Assembly: GCA_003254905.1 (NCBI GenBank)
Contig: QANU01066119.1
Coordinates: forward strand, 18,796 to 82,795
DNA: 64,000 nucleotides
Direction of reading: 5' to 3'
DNA from: Nissolia schottii
Taxonomy: Eukaryota > Streptophyta > Magnoliopsida > Fabales > Fabaceae
Position 1 is the first letter of the stretch. The number at the start of each line of letters is the position of its first letter. The notes beneath the pieces are model-generated. The model did no database searches. It had not been told where the DNA came from and saw only the letters and a list, made by a program, of their open reading frames with translations. This document shows, one piece after another, positions 11,811 to 23,200 of the stretch. Made by a program: the position numbers and the translations under genes.

Positions 11811-13475
11811 AGGTGGTGAATTGGATATTTAAGAAAATATTTCAATTTTGACAAATATTACATTTTCATGCCATCAACGTTATTATGAAGCGGAATATAT
11901 TAATTAAGGATGTAATATAAGCTTGCTCAATTATGTTTGTTGATAGAATAATAAAATCAATAGAGCAACTTATAAACAATTATCAACAAATGTTTGATAT
12001 TGCAATTATCAAATTTATCTTAGTTTGACCACTCTTGTGATCTACATCTAGTCCCCAAGCGACTTGCTCTTGATTTTTCCACATTCATCAAGCTTCTAAC
12101 TTAGGTGCTTGAAAAACCTTTACATTCAAGTGCACTCCTCACACTTAGGATCCCCAACTTTGTGTATGAGCTTCAAGAACCAATCCTTAAGGATACCACA
12201 CCCTAAGCAACTAGAGGGATACCTCACCCTCTTTACAAGTCTACATAATTTTGGTAAAGAAAGAAACTCTCTCAAAAGAGTGGATGATACAAATTGAAGC
12301 ACTGCTAGGAGTATTGATAATATTTCTCTTTTGCTCTTATGATGATGAAAAATATTAATTCATTGATAGTATGAAGTATAAGGATGATGAGAGTGAAAAT
12401 CTTGGCTAGAAATGTGAGTTTAATGGGTATTTATAGAGTTTATAAGTGTATTAGCCGTTANNNNNNNNNNNNNNNNNNNNNNNNNNNNNNNNNNNNNNNN
12501 NNNNNNNNNNNNNNNNNNNNNNNNNNNNNNNNNNNNNNNNNNNNNNNNNNNNNNNNNNNNNNNNNNNNNNNNNNNNNNNNNNNNNNNNNNNNNNNNNNNN
12601 NNNNNNNNNNNNNNNNNNNNNNNNNNNNNNNNNNNNNNNNNNNNNNNNNNNNNNNNNNNNNNNNNNNNNNNNNNNNNNNNNNNNNNNNNNNNNNNNNNNN
12701 NNNNNNNNNNNNNNNNNNNNNNNNNNNNNNNNNNNNNNNNNNNNNNNNNNNNNNNNNNNNNNNNNNNNNNNNNNNNNNNNNNNNNNNNNNNNNNNNNNNN
12801 NNNNNNNNNNNNNNNNNNNNNNNNNNNNNNNNNNNNNNNNNNNNNNNNNNNNNNNNNNNNNNNNNNNNNNNNNNNNNNNNNNNNNNNNNNNNNNNNNNNN
12901 NNNNNNNNNNNNNNNNNNNNNNNNNNNNNNNNNNNNNNNNNNNNNNNNNNNNNNNNNNNNNNNNNNNNNNNNNNNNNNNNNNNNNNNNNNNNNNNNNNNN
13001 NNNNNNNNNNNNNNNNNNNNNNNNNNNNNCTAATATGTATGCATTCTAACACTATAACACTTGATATTCATGCATATACACATATCCAAAGTTAATCATT
13101 CAATGCACATATAATTCATTATTGGATGTGTTCTCAAAAAGATGTTTCTCATATATCATTGTATGATGTGTAAGCTATATGATACCATCAAGTTCAATCA
13201 TACAAGATCAAATGTATTCTGTTTAGCATATAACATCCTTTTGCATTCTAATTGTTATTATGTTTTTTTTATGTTCTATTTGTCATCATCAAGATATATT
13301 GAATTAAATAGATCAACTAGCTAGGGAAATCTAGTTCTACAAACATAAGCATAGACAATAAGCATGGACAATTAAAGCATATTGTATTTGTCATCACCAA
13401 AACATATTATAATAAACAATTGGAACAACTAGGGAACCTAGTTCCACAATTGGGTGCTTTTAAATTATTGGGTAC
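11810..13475. repeat. Segment inserted into the copia element
   Basis: Gag similarity stops near 11810 and copia coding resumes near 13475, so the intervening DNA interrupts the element. It begins close to GAGGTGGTGAATTGG, which resembles the GGTTGAATTGG motif of other retroelement ends. It has no recognised coding region, and about a third is an assembly gap. Exact junctions and element type are unknown. Confidence 0.45.
12461..13029. other. Assembly gap, 569 N
   Basis: Run of N. Any open frame drawn through it is meaningless. Confidence 0.99.
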
Positions 13476-14490
13476 CTTGAGTGGTGGGGTGATCGTCCAC
13501 GAGCAGACGTAGGAACCGGTTAACAAAGACAAGGAATTCCTAGAGGAAGGGGTAGAGGAAGCACAACACATGCTAATGTGGCACATGCTATTAGAGGAAA
13601 CTGGAACACCTTTGAAAACATCGGGTTTGAGCAATGACCAATGGCAAACACTAATGGACATGCTGAGCTCACATAAGACAATTGGGCTTGAAAAGGTGTC
13701 TGGTAAGAAAGCTTGTGATTGGTGGATTATAAATAATGTGCTTTTAATCATATGGAAAAGAGCTTGCATAATTTGTGCGAGCACCAAATTATACAAAATT
13801 TCCCGGTCAAATTGCCGAATAGAGAAATTGTGCTTGCCAATAAAGAGGGAACAATAAAACTTGATGGATGATACACACTTAAAAATGTTTTATATGTGTC
13901 AAAATTGAAATGCAACTTGATTTCTGTGTCACAATTGGCAGATGAAGATCAGTGTGCATTATTATTCACTAATAAATTGTGCTTGATACAGGACCTCACT
14001 TCGAGGATGCTTATTGGAGCAGGTGAACGGGAAGATGGGCTCTATATATATCATAGTGTGAGTGAAAGAACATGTCATGCCGTTGCGAGCAACCAACTAG
14101 AGCTTTTGCACAAGCAACTAGTACATCCATCTTACAACATTGTTCAAATGATTCCAAATATGAGTGGGGTCGTAAAATTTTTGAATAAAATTTGTGAAGT
14201 GTGAAAGATCCAAGAAAACTAGGGAAAAGTTTCATTTGAGTGAGTTCTAAGCATCTGGCATTTTTTATTTAATACATTGTGACTTATCGGTAACTTATAG
14301 AACCCCCTCATCTTGTGGTGCCTCATATTTTTTTAACTATAGTTGATGATTGTTCTCGTGTTGTTTAGATATACTTACTCCTTGATGAAAAAGAAGTGTC
14401 TTAGACATTGATAAATTTCTTTACCTTAGTGGAGCGATAATACCAAAAAAGGGTGAAAGTTGTGCGTAATGATAATGAAACTAAATTTAT
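13475..14490 (+). pseudogene. copia protease/pre-integrase/integrase remnant
   Basis: The sequence resumes with a Gly/Arg-rich stretch (RGRGRGST near 13540). It continues through a protease-like part with LKNVLYVSKLKCNLISVSQL (13880-13935), then the pre-integrase domain (LTSRMLIGAGEREDGLY, LLHKQLVHPSYNIVQM, 13990-14160). Last comes the integrase start (FLTIVDDCSR near 14327-14360, then VERQ and VKVVRNDNETKFM to about 14490). The zinc-binding His and Cys pattern is partly decayed. Multiple stops are present. It ends abruptly before the catalytic core is complete. Confidence 0.75.
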
Positions 14491-14559
14491 GTATCTCAAA
14501 ATCAATAGCTTTCATTTACAGATATATCGCTAAACCCTAAACCATTACAAAGCAAATTC

Positions 14560-16190
14560 AAAATGACTCTCTCAAGGTGGCACCAGCTCAGGCAAAAGCA
14601 GCATCAACAAAAATACAATCCGCAGAGGATGACTTTAAGGTCCTTAATTCTGTCGGTCTCGGGGTCATAATATTTGTTAAGAGAAACTACACCCCAATCA
14701 ACCTCAGCAGCAAGGTGCTTAACCTGACCCATCACAGAATCAAATGCTACATCCACAGCATCCTTCGATAGCTTCAAGAAAGCATCATACTCCTTCTTCG
14801 CCTCCTCGCACTCTTTCTTCATCTCAGCAGCCTCAGACGCCTTCTCCTTGGCCAAAGCCGTAGCCCACCCTGCATCTGACTTAAGATTCAGTGCATTCTC
14901 CTCAAAAATAGCCAACTGTGCCCTCTTCCAAACTTCTTCCTCTACCAACCCTTTCTCCGCGGAAAGGCGGTTGCCATTCTCCTTCAGGTCCGCAACCTCT
15001 CAGCGGAGACTCTCCGTCACCACAGAGTTCAGGCGAGTGTTGAAGGCATACTTCAGCAAACCCGTGGCCTTTCCCAGAAGACGAAAGCTACTAGAAAAAG
15101 CTTCATCCGAGGACACATCCCCCAGATAACCCTTCACTTCTTTAGATAAGTAGCTTTCCTCAACAATCTCCAGGAAGTCCATGCTCTTCAGCCACGCCTG
15201 AGCAAGTGCACTAGAGAGGTGCCCACATTCCCTGCTAGAAGTACCAACATGGGCACACTTTCTTCGTGGATGTTCTCTCTCCTCCACCATAGACTGCATA
15301 GGTGAAATCTCCACAAGGATTGGGAAAGCAGGGATCTCCGCGGCCTATCTACCCCTCAACTCCTCGTTCGCAGAGGCATTCAAACTCTTCTTCATCTCCC
15401 TAAGCTTCTCCTGCGATGTCATGCTTCCGCGGAGGCATTCACTTACAACAACACATTCAACAATCAACGCAAGAACTTGGAAAACAACAGATAACAACAA
15501 GATGAACAACAACAGCTACCTAAACTATGCTCTGAGTCCAGTCCCTCCACAATCTCCCTCAGATTCATGGGTCCATCCCCAACTAAAGCAACAAAAAATT
15601 CCCTCTCAATCAACTCCTCCTTAGACAAATCATCAGGACGCTTGTGGTGGATATTCCTGTTCCAATAACCATCACGGTGTCTTAGTCCCCTTCCCAAAAT
15701 GCAGTCAACCCTAGGGCAGCAAAAACCTTAAAGTACTTCCACTTAAACTCTTGGTATGACTTCTCCCACCTACTGAAAATCTTCATCCGGGAAACACCCT
15801 TGAACGTGTGCTAGCTCTTATATTTAGACCGTGTCCCGGAATAATTCCCCCAATGGCATTAGTCAAAGTAAATAAACCTAAGAAAGTCTTTAGCAAGGGC
15901 TCTACTCCCAACACCTCACAGACCACCTCAAATCCACGAATCAAAGCCCATCCGTTGGGATGAAGTTGGGTGGGACTGAAGGCACATAGGCGCATTAACT
16001 CTCATTCGAAGATGGTAAACGGAAGCCTAACACCCAAACGCGTGAAGAATACATTATACATCCATAGAAAATGGGGGGTGTCGCTATGCCTCAGCATACA
16101 TACCCTCTCATCCGCGGAGGCAAATTCTAGCCTATACTTGTGGTCTTCCACCCCTCCTCTGTCAACTCCAACACCTCACTTAAACAATTA
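14560..16190 (-). pseudogene. 'Putative gypsy type transposon' (PF04195-like) protein, broken
   Basis: On the minus strand, pieces in several frames make one coherent protein order. First is an N-terminal domain near 15783-15995 with LCAFSPTQLHPNGWALIRGF and CEVLGVEPLLKTFLGLF, typical of the plant 'putative gypsy type transposon' domain. A linker near 15510-15700 has FFVALVGDGPMNLREIVEGL. The C-terminal part at 14604-15314 is a long Glu/Lys/Ala-rich coiled coil (EEVWKRAQLAIFEENAL, KKECEEAKKEYDAF). The coiled-coil part is one frame broken by a single TGA at 15000-15002. Frameshifts separate the other pieces. Function of this family is unknown; it is always found in repeats. In some plant Ty3/gypsy (Tat lineage) elements an antisense extra ORF lies between pol and the 3' LTR, and the plus-strand LTR-like block at 16811 would fit that layout. 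Confidence 0.65.
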
Positions 16191-16810
16191 ATATGTTCCT
16201 CCTTAATAATAGAAGGAATAACGAATACCTACGAGTCTACCCACCCATAGGCCAGCATTCGTGGGATCCCCATAAAGGGCCCGGCTCCTTCAACTCTTGA
16301 AAAATATTCTTCAACCTCCTCATGAGTTTAGAAGCCTCAAATTAGTGAAGAAAAAAAAAATCAAACCATATGCTCAATCCACTACAGTAAAATCCCTAAG
16401 TAGACACAAAAATCCCAATCCACTTCTCACCATCTACAAAGAATAACAGAGAAAATAGGCCTAGAATACTCACAACAACCAGAAATCAAGTGGAAAAATC
16501 ACAAGCAGTGAATCTAACAAAAATCGCCAACAACCAACAGAAAGACCACAACCACACATAAAAAAAGGGGTATATGAAGAGAGAAGCACAAAAACAAAAG
16601 AAGAACTTACCAATGGTTGTCTTTGAAAGAAAATGGTAACGATAGAATGGTAACAAAACCTCGCAAATACAGATGCTCCTAGAGAAATTCGAAGGAAGCA
16701 GAAAATAGGAAACATAAATGGAAAGGAAAGGAAGAGCAAAAGAAAAATTGAAGAAAGAGAGAAACATGTAGTTAATGAACTGTAGCTCTAAAATTTAAAC
16801 CGTAGGGAAG

Positions 16811-17440
16811 TGCAAAGGTTTCCCTCCAAAGTCATCATTGCACGTCTTGAGATACTCGTACACGTGGCATCACGCGAGAGGATTATTTTTCCCTCACGTC
16901 AGCATGTCATGTCGCACAACCTCCGAAGGAAAAAACCCACCAACCGCCACAATCCGTTCACAAACGCTCCACGAAAAAAATTCACAACAAATAGGCATTA
17001 CTCTAACTCAGACCGCGGAGTTTCACTCCATACTCCGAGCTGGGGCTCCTATTATGGACTGGGCTTTGAAGGCCCATTCAGGAACCTGTAGCCCATGGTC
17101 CACAAAAATATCTGACCCAAACAAGCTCCCCCCATAAACATTGAGAGAGATCCACAGACCGTGACACACTCTACCCCGGCGAGCATCACTCCACGGACCT
17201 CAAAGGTAAATCCGAAGAAGAAAATCCAAGGTCAGTAGAAGTCATGACTCTCACCCAAGTATTTAAGCCAAAATGGCACACCAGGTACGACCTATAACCC
17301 ATTTCCCCTTGACTTTACCATAGCATCCTACCTTCACTAACTTGAGTGTCGCAATCCTTGCAGGTACCCGTTCCAGCACCCCAAACCAACAGAGGAGCTC
17401 CAGGATCCAAATTGCACTAAGGACCTCACCTCTCGGTACA
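16811..17440 (+). repeat. Probable Ty3/gypsy LTR
   Basis: The block follows a purine stretch (AGGGAAG) with TG at 16811 and can end with CA at 17440. Inside it, CCCAAGTATTTAAGCC near 17257 looks like the promoter region. The sequence around 17338-17370 (CACTAACTTGAGTGTCG, then CTTGCAGGTACCC) is typical, from memory, of legume gypsy LTR R/U5 regions. Ends are tentative. No partner LTR lies in the window. Confidence 0.5.
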
Positions 17441-17539
17441 CTAACTATGTTGTGCCAATGTTTTTAGTAGAGTCGTGGTGGTTGTGTATGCCAATGATGC
17501 AATGAATGACGACAACCGTGAAGGGGGCATAGTTGAGGG

Positions 17540-17977
17540 TGTAGTTGATTAAAATAATATACATTAAAAAAGGCTCACATTGCCAAAAAGCGAATGGGGG
17601 ATAAAGAAGCAAAGACTATAAATAAGGAGTCAAGTTCTTTATTTCAACTCACACCAGTAAAAAACATTTTAAGTTGGTATATGATTTTCTTCTCCTTTTT
17701 TTTATTCTTATATTTGAGTGAAGTGAGGTGAGGTTGGGTTAGATATTAGCTTTGGAGAATATGGGTGTACTAGGCCTGTGGAGTGGTTGTGAGAGAATTC
17801 TGTGTACTGTAAGAATTTTCACAGTGTTTTTTTTTTCTTGTTGTCTTTGGACAATGGTCCATTTTTTCTCCTATTTTAGAGTTTTCACGTTATTTTTGGT
17901 GTTGTGTCCTTGCTCCATTTTCTTTCTTTATTCTTCTAAGGCAGGTTCCACAAGGGGAAATGACATTTATCCTAACA
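17540..17977 (+). repeat. 5' LTR of the deleted copia element
   Basis: It begins TGTAGTTGATT and carries CTCACATTGCCAAAAAG, a TATAAATA box at about 17611-17618, and GGTTGGGTTAGATATTAG; it ends CCTAACA. It is followed by ACTAGTATCATAGC, a decayed tRNA-Met primer-binding site. Confidence 0.75.
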
Positions 17978-18262
17978 ACTAGTATCATAGCTTATAATTT
18001 GATGGGAGAAAATTTTACTATGCTCTGTATTTGTAGCATTGCTTGATCTTTCACATCAAAAAAGACTTATCCTTGGTTGCTTGGATTGCTTAGTTGTTAG
18101 GGTTATTGGAAGGAAGTGTGATACTGTGAGAGTGTTACTTTGGAAAGGTTCTGGCTAAGGAAAGACTTGTATTTAAGTGTGTCTATTGTGACTCACCTCT
18201 CTTTCCTGGGAATCTCCCTAGTGCACGTATTATAGTCTACATTATTCCAATATACGATTGCA

Positions 18263-18670
18263 ATGTCAAGTTTTTCAAGAGTTGTTGTGAAGTTTGACAC
18301 AAAGAAATTTGATGGAAGAATCAATTTTGGCTTGTGGAAAATACAAGTCAAGGATGTGTTGATACAATCAGGAGTATACATGGAGTTAAAGGAGAAAATT
18401 TTCCAGGTGGAGTAATATCAGAGAAAAGCTATCAGTCAGTTAGCAATGTCTTTCGTCATGGGAGAGAGGGTGAACTTCTCTAGAAGATGAGAGGTGTATC
18501 CTCATGGCATTACCACGGTGTCATGGTAAAGGATAAGTTATTGCTAGCGGATCCCAATCGCACACGACATTGGTTGGCATTGATGCAAGGTGTGTGGTGG
18601 GGTTATGTCGAGGGCTAAAGAACTTTGGAAGAAAGCCAACATGGAAGTGGCACCATAAATTTTTAGCAAG
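18263..18670 (+). pseudogene. copia gag N-terminal remnant
   Basis: ATG at 18263 opens a 50-residue frame to a stop at 18413-18415 with VVVKFDTKKFDGRINFGLW and KIQVKDVLIQSGVYMEL, the typical N-terminus of plant copia gag (FDG...NF..W). Similarity continues with stops and frameshifts to about 18670 (AKELWKKANMEV-like). Confidence 0.7.
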
Positions 18671-18829
18671 TTTTTTTTCGACATGTGCATAGATGAAATT
18701 CTTGGATTGCTTAATTCCAAGTGAATATACTATTCTATAATGGAGTATGATAGTTCTTTTTACACTATGATTATCAATCTAGACAATGAAAGCTAAAGAT
18801 GTATTTATTTTTATCAAGGTAGAGATTAT

Positions 18830-19649
18830 TGTAGTTGATTAAAATCATACACATGGGAAAAGTCTCACATTGCCAAAAAGTGCAAATGGAGAAGGAGGCA
18901 AGGCTATAAATATGGAGCCAAGTTCTTCATTTCAATTTGCACCAGTCAGAAATACTTATAGCCTGTATCTTACATCAAATTCTTCCTGCCTTTAATGTGG
19001 TCTGCTTTCATGTTATCAATGCTTTTGGTACCTATATGCATGTAGATCTCCTATAGTCTAGAGTCTTTCTAGACAAAAGTGTTGGATGTGTTATTGGGAT
19101 TGTTAGTTATTTTGCTTTTTTATTTTGGCCCCTTAATAAGCTAGGTATAGGTACTCTTTTTCCTCCCTTAAAAAGCAAGGGTTTGTCTCACTGGGTTTCC
19201 CTAGGAAGGTTTTAATGAGGCTTTTTCCGAGTTTGCCTGTGTGTTGGTGAGTTGGGGTAAGTTGTGTTTTTTCTTGTCATACTTGTTCATTTTGTTATGC
19301 ACTTTGTTGTGCTATTGGATTAATCATCGAAAAAAAAACTTATAGCTTGTATCTAACCTTCTTCTGTCTTTTTTCTACTCTTATATTAAAGTGTTGTAAG
19401 GTTGGGTTAGATATTAGCTTTGGATAGTGTGGGTGTACTCGGCCCGTGAAGTGGTTGAGAGAGAAATTTATGTTGTAGGAATTTTCACATAGTATTTTTT
19501 TTTTTTGTCTTTTGACAACAGGCGTGGTTTTTTTCCCCTGATTTTGGAGTTCCTATGTTAATTTTGGTGTTGTGTTCTTGCTTTATTTTCTTTCTCTATT
19601 CTTTTAAGGCAAGTTTCATAAGGGGGAAATGATAAATATTTTCCCATCT
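18830..19649 (+). repeat. 3' LTR of the deleted copia element, carrying an insertion
   Basis: It aligns with the 5' LTR over both halves (for example ATTGCCAAAAAGTGCAAATG near 18868 and GGTTGGGTTAGATATTAGC near 19395) but is split by 364 extra bases at 18974-19337. A purine-rich tract, AAGGTAGAGATTAT, precedes it and is the presumed polypurine tract. Confidence 0.75.
18974..19337 (+). mobile_element. Retroposon-like insertion in the 3' LTR
   Basis: The 364-base insert is absent from the sister LTR. It ends in a run of nine A and is flanked by 20-base direct repeats, ACTTATAGCCTGTATCTTAC (18954-18973) and ACTTATAGCTTGTATCTAAC (19338-19357), which match at 18 of 20. A-tail plus long variable duplication is the signature of LINE-type target-primed integration. 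The body has no coding similarity I recognise, so it may be a 5'-truncated LINE end or another retroposed sequence. Confidence 0.65.
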
Positions 19650-20231
19650 GAGGGAGGGGTTGGTTGTGTGGGAGGGAAGGAGGTGGGGAAGAGTGGAGGT
19701 GGACCACATGAGAGCAAGAGGGAGCAAGAGGCTAGGGATGGGGAGAAGTTAAATAGTTTTGTTCGATTTGAGAAAATATGTCGAATCCATTATGTTGTTA
19801 TTTAAAATCATTATAATATTACATGGAGTATGTACCATACTGGTCCCCAACCCAACCAGGAGTAGGTTAATTCTCTTCCTTAGAGTAGTAGTGCTTATTT
19901 AGTCTTATGTAATTAAAAGAAAACCAACCTAGAATTTGGAGCTTTTGAGAATTTAATCAGTATTTAGGGAGGGAAAAAAAAAAAAAAAAACAATTCAGCC
20001 CTATGAACTATACATCATGTGTATCTTATTTATGACTTTAAAAATTATGCAAATTAATCCCATAATATTTTATAATAGTATAAATTAACTCATAAATTGA
20101 TTAAATTGTGTTTCTCCCATTTTTCCTCGTCTTCGCTCGCATCTCCTTTTAAGAAGGATTCAAATTTGTATTATTATAAAACGATAAACGTCAATTTACA
20201 TACACAGCATGGGCCAACTTATGTTCCATAA
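19650..20231. other. Intergenic, 3' of GH3
   Basis: A purine-rich stretch (GGGAGG/GGAAGAG repeats, 19650-19750) is followed by AT-rich DNA with a 20-base A run near 19975. The part next to 20231 should hold the GH3 3' untranslated region on the minus strand. Confidence 0.45.
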
Positions 20232-23200
20232 TTATTGACTTGAGCTGGTATAAGCCGTGCTGCGGAACTTTTTAACGGTGCAGTCGGCAAGAATCTTGAG
20301 GATGGCGTGGTTGTTAGTGCACCTAGGGGTCTTGAACTGGCTCAACGATGCGGCCCCACTGGCAATAAAGTTGTCCAAGATCTTCTTGAACGTTCCCCTC
20401 TCCACAATGCACAGCTCCAGGGGCCCTATTGCGTTTGTCTTCCTTGACACCACGTACCCGTGATCGGCGAATGAAGCGTCCATCTCCCTGCAGCACGCGC
20501 CGAGCAGCTCGTCCTCCACGTGATCCCCGCCGTTGATCTCCCAGTAGATGACGTAGTGACCCGGCTCGCTCGTTACGCTAGCGTAGCTCGTGAAGTCGAC
20601 AAGCTCGGCTCTGGCCTTGTTCTGCAGGAGCTGGGAGCCCCTCTCCACCACTAGTTGGAGGTCCTTCTCAGTGTTCTTGTCTATATTCACTGTAAGGATT
20701 AGTTTCCTTCTGCACACAAAGTTCAATTTTGGGGTCCCATTGTGGAAACCTGCCACTTCCACTACGTCCCCTAATCTGCACCTGTACAGCCCTGACAGCA
20801 AATTTTTTTTTAAAAATAAGTTGAAATTTATTGCAGAAATTCAAAATAGGGTATACACACACACATATATATATATATTCTTGTCAAAAAATGCATGATT
20901 CCATACTACAGTAGTTACAAAATTTTGAAATGACAATTATGCAACATGCCATGTAAATCCTTGTCAGAAAAGACTGAAATAGTAGGACCATAAACATCAA
21001 TGAAAGTAACGAAAGCCACCAAACACACACGACTCCGTGACTAACCACAATATGAAACGTGGGTTGTCTGTGGTCAGTAGGAAACACAGCCAAAATATCA
21101 CTAACAGAAAATGTTACCTTTTATTTATTTTGTAATGATCACTTTATTAATTTACATCTCATTTAATTTAAATAACAAAAATGTTCCATGTACGTTCAAT
21201 TTTATACACACATACATACACCATTAATAATGCACAAACTTTATTCTCACCTGTGCACAAACATTACAAACTTGTAAATGATACTCTCACCTATACTTAA
21301 TTAAGTGCACAAACATTACGTGAGTTAAAACACAAACTTTATGTATATAAGTACGGGATGTATGTATGGTGCATGATTTTTGGTGTACGTGTAGTAGAAC
21401 TCTTTAAATAAAATCACATCAAAGCTTACGGTCTTATTAAAATTTTATACAATAATAAATGTGACATAAATCAATATAATTCTATAAAAAAAACAAATAC
21501 AAAGCAAATCTCTTCTTATCAGCATTAACGAGAAGCTACCATATTATCACTTATTGGTGATGCACACTGTTTTAGTGTTCATTTCAATCATGTATCCACA
21601 CGTATTGTGTATCCCTGAACCAACTTTTCTCAAGTTGTGTGATTATTTTAGCACAATGCAAAATAGCTTGACAGGTCCTCATTCAAAGTAAATCTGACGG
21701 TTATGTAGAATAGATATGACTCATCAAGCAATGTTCTATGTACACTAGGCGTTCTCTTATGCGAAGACAATGGTTCAAAATGGGGCTTACCTAATCACGA
21801 ATAGTTAACAGATTGGGTAGCTAAAAGCATTCACTTGGTATTATTGACAAAATAGGAAAAAAGCAAAAATTAAGCTACAACTCCGTGACCTCAATTCAAT
21901 TATGGGTGCGCATTGATACCAAGTGCGATTTAACCGGACACATTTCATGCAAAAATGCACAACTAACAATCGAACGGTGGTTGTTGTATGGATTAATAAA
22001 TAAATAAAAGAAAAAAAATACTTGGAAAGGGCACACGATGTGTATTCTTGGAACTAAATTACTTTTCTCCCTTGGATTAAAAGTAATAAAGAAATCAAGA
22101 AATCAAAGGCGCGTTGAAGAAAAGTCAGCATTTTATGCAGAAGAGGAGAGAGAGGAATTACCAGTGAAAGTTGTGAGCACTATTTCATACTCCTGCCCAA
22201 CTTTAACTTGCGACAACGGAATGGGCCTATCTTCCACGAAATCATCAGCAACGAAACCGCAATCCTGCTTCTGTCCATAAAGCGGTATGAACTCAAAGTA
22301 AGAGAAGGTGGGGACCACAGCAAACGCAACTTGCTCTGGGGGTAAACCCGGGTCCACATTAACCCCAATCCAGCTCTCAGTGGAGCCGTAGTCAGCACTA
22401 ACCAACGGCAACCCATTGGCATAGTGCCTAAGCTTGTTCACATACGGTTGCATAGAGCCCGTCATTATGGAATACACATACTTGGCATTCACCCAGAGAC
22501 GCGGAATCAGACCAAACCAACCAACCGTCTCCAGCTCATTGCAGGCCGCTTCCAATTTTGAAGCCAGAGCCGGGCTCGGGGTTACGATCTCCAAAACTGC
22601 CCTCCTCATCTTTGAAGACTTGATTCGCGAGCTGAGTGTGCCGTTTCTGATGTCGTCGCATATCTCTCGCCAGTGCTCTTCGAAGCTTCGGAAGGCGTGG
22701 ACCATGCTGTAGATGAAAGCCGAGGTGATGAACTCGACCTCGTCGGAGAAGAAGAGGCCGAGGAGGAGGTGGCAGTACGTGGATTGCTTGTAGTCTCCCC
22801 CCGAAATCACTTCGTCCGGGCTGCAAGTGAATGACTTGGTCTTCTCCTGCTTGATCTTGAACTCCTCGCTCGAGTAGTAGTGCGTCGTGGCCGTTCCCAC
22901 CGTTAGCCCTCCTTTTGTTTTGAACGTGTTGCTGCTGTATATGAATTCGAGGATCCTTCCTCCTTCCCTTATGGGGTAAACCCTGTAAAAAACAAATTAA
23001 GTCACAACAATAATCCAATGATTTTATATATTAAAAAGCAAAAAAAATAAAAAAATGAGTACCACTTTTGTACTTCAGTAGATTATATGTTGGTCAAGCT
23101 AGAGGAAAAAAAACCATGTTCTACATGAGATGTATATCAATGATTATTTTTATAAAAAAAAATTAAATAATAATCATGGAAAGAGAGGAATGAATAATAA

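Larger units (their letters stand above)
10787..14500 (+). mobile_element. Degenerate Ty1/copia retrotransposon, truncated and interrupted
   Basis: Order on the plus strand: LTR, primer-binding site, gag, then after an inserted segment the protease region, pre-integrase domain and start of the integrase core. The similarity stops near 14500 where unrelated minus-strand repeat begins. No reverse transcriptase, RNase H or 3' LTR remains. Many stop codons and frameshifts make it non-functional. Confidence 0.8.
17540..19649 (+). mobile_element. Internally deleted Ty1/copia element with two LTRs and 5-bp target duplication
   Basis: Two LTRs starting TGTAGTTGATTAAAA (17540 and 18830) flank about 850 bases that keep only a primer-binding site and a piece of gag. 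GAGGG occurs immediately before the left LTR (17535-17539) and after the right one (19650-19654), a perfect 5-base duplication as copia integrases make. The right LTR end chosen by this duplication is CT, not the usual CA, so the exact terminus could be off by a few bases. Pol is entirely missing, so the element cannot move by itself. Confidence 0.78.

Noticed and set aside
12384..13052. Open frames of about 210-220 codons on both strands
   Set aside because: They run through 569 N bases and only a few real codons flank the gap.
22434..23018. Other open frames overlapping GH3 exon 3
   Set aside because: They are shadow frames of the GC-richer GH3 exon; the spliced minus-strand frame has the family motifs.
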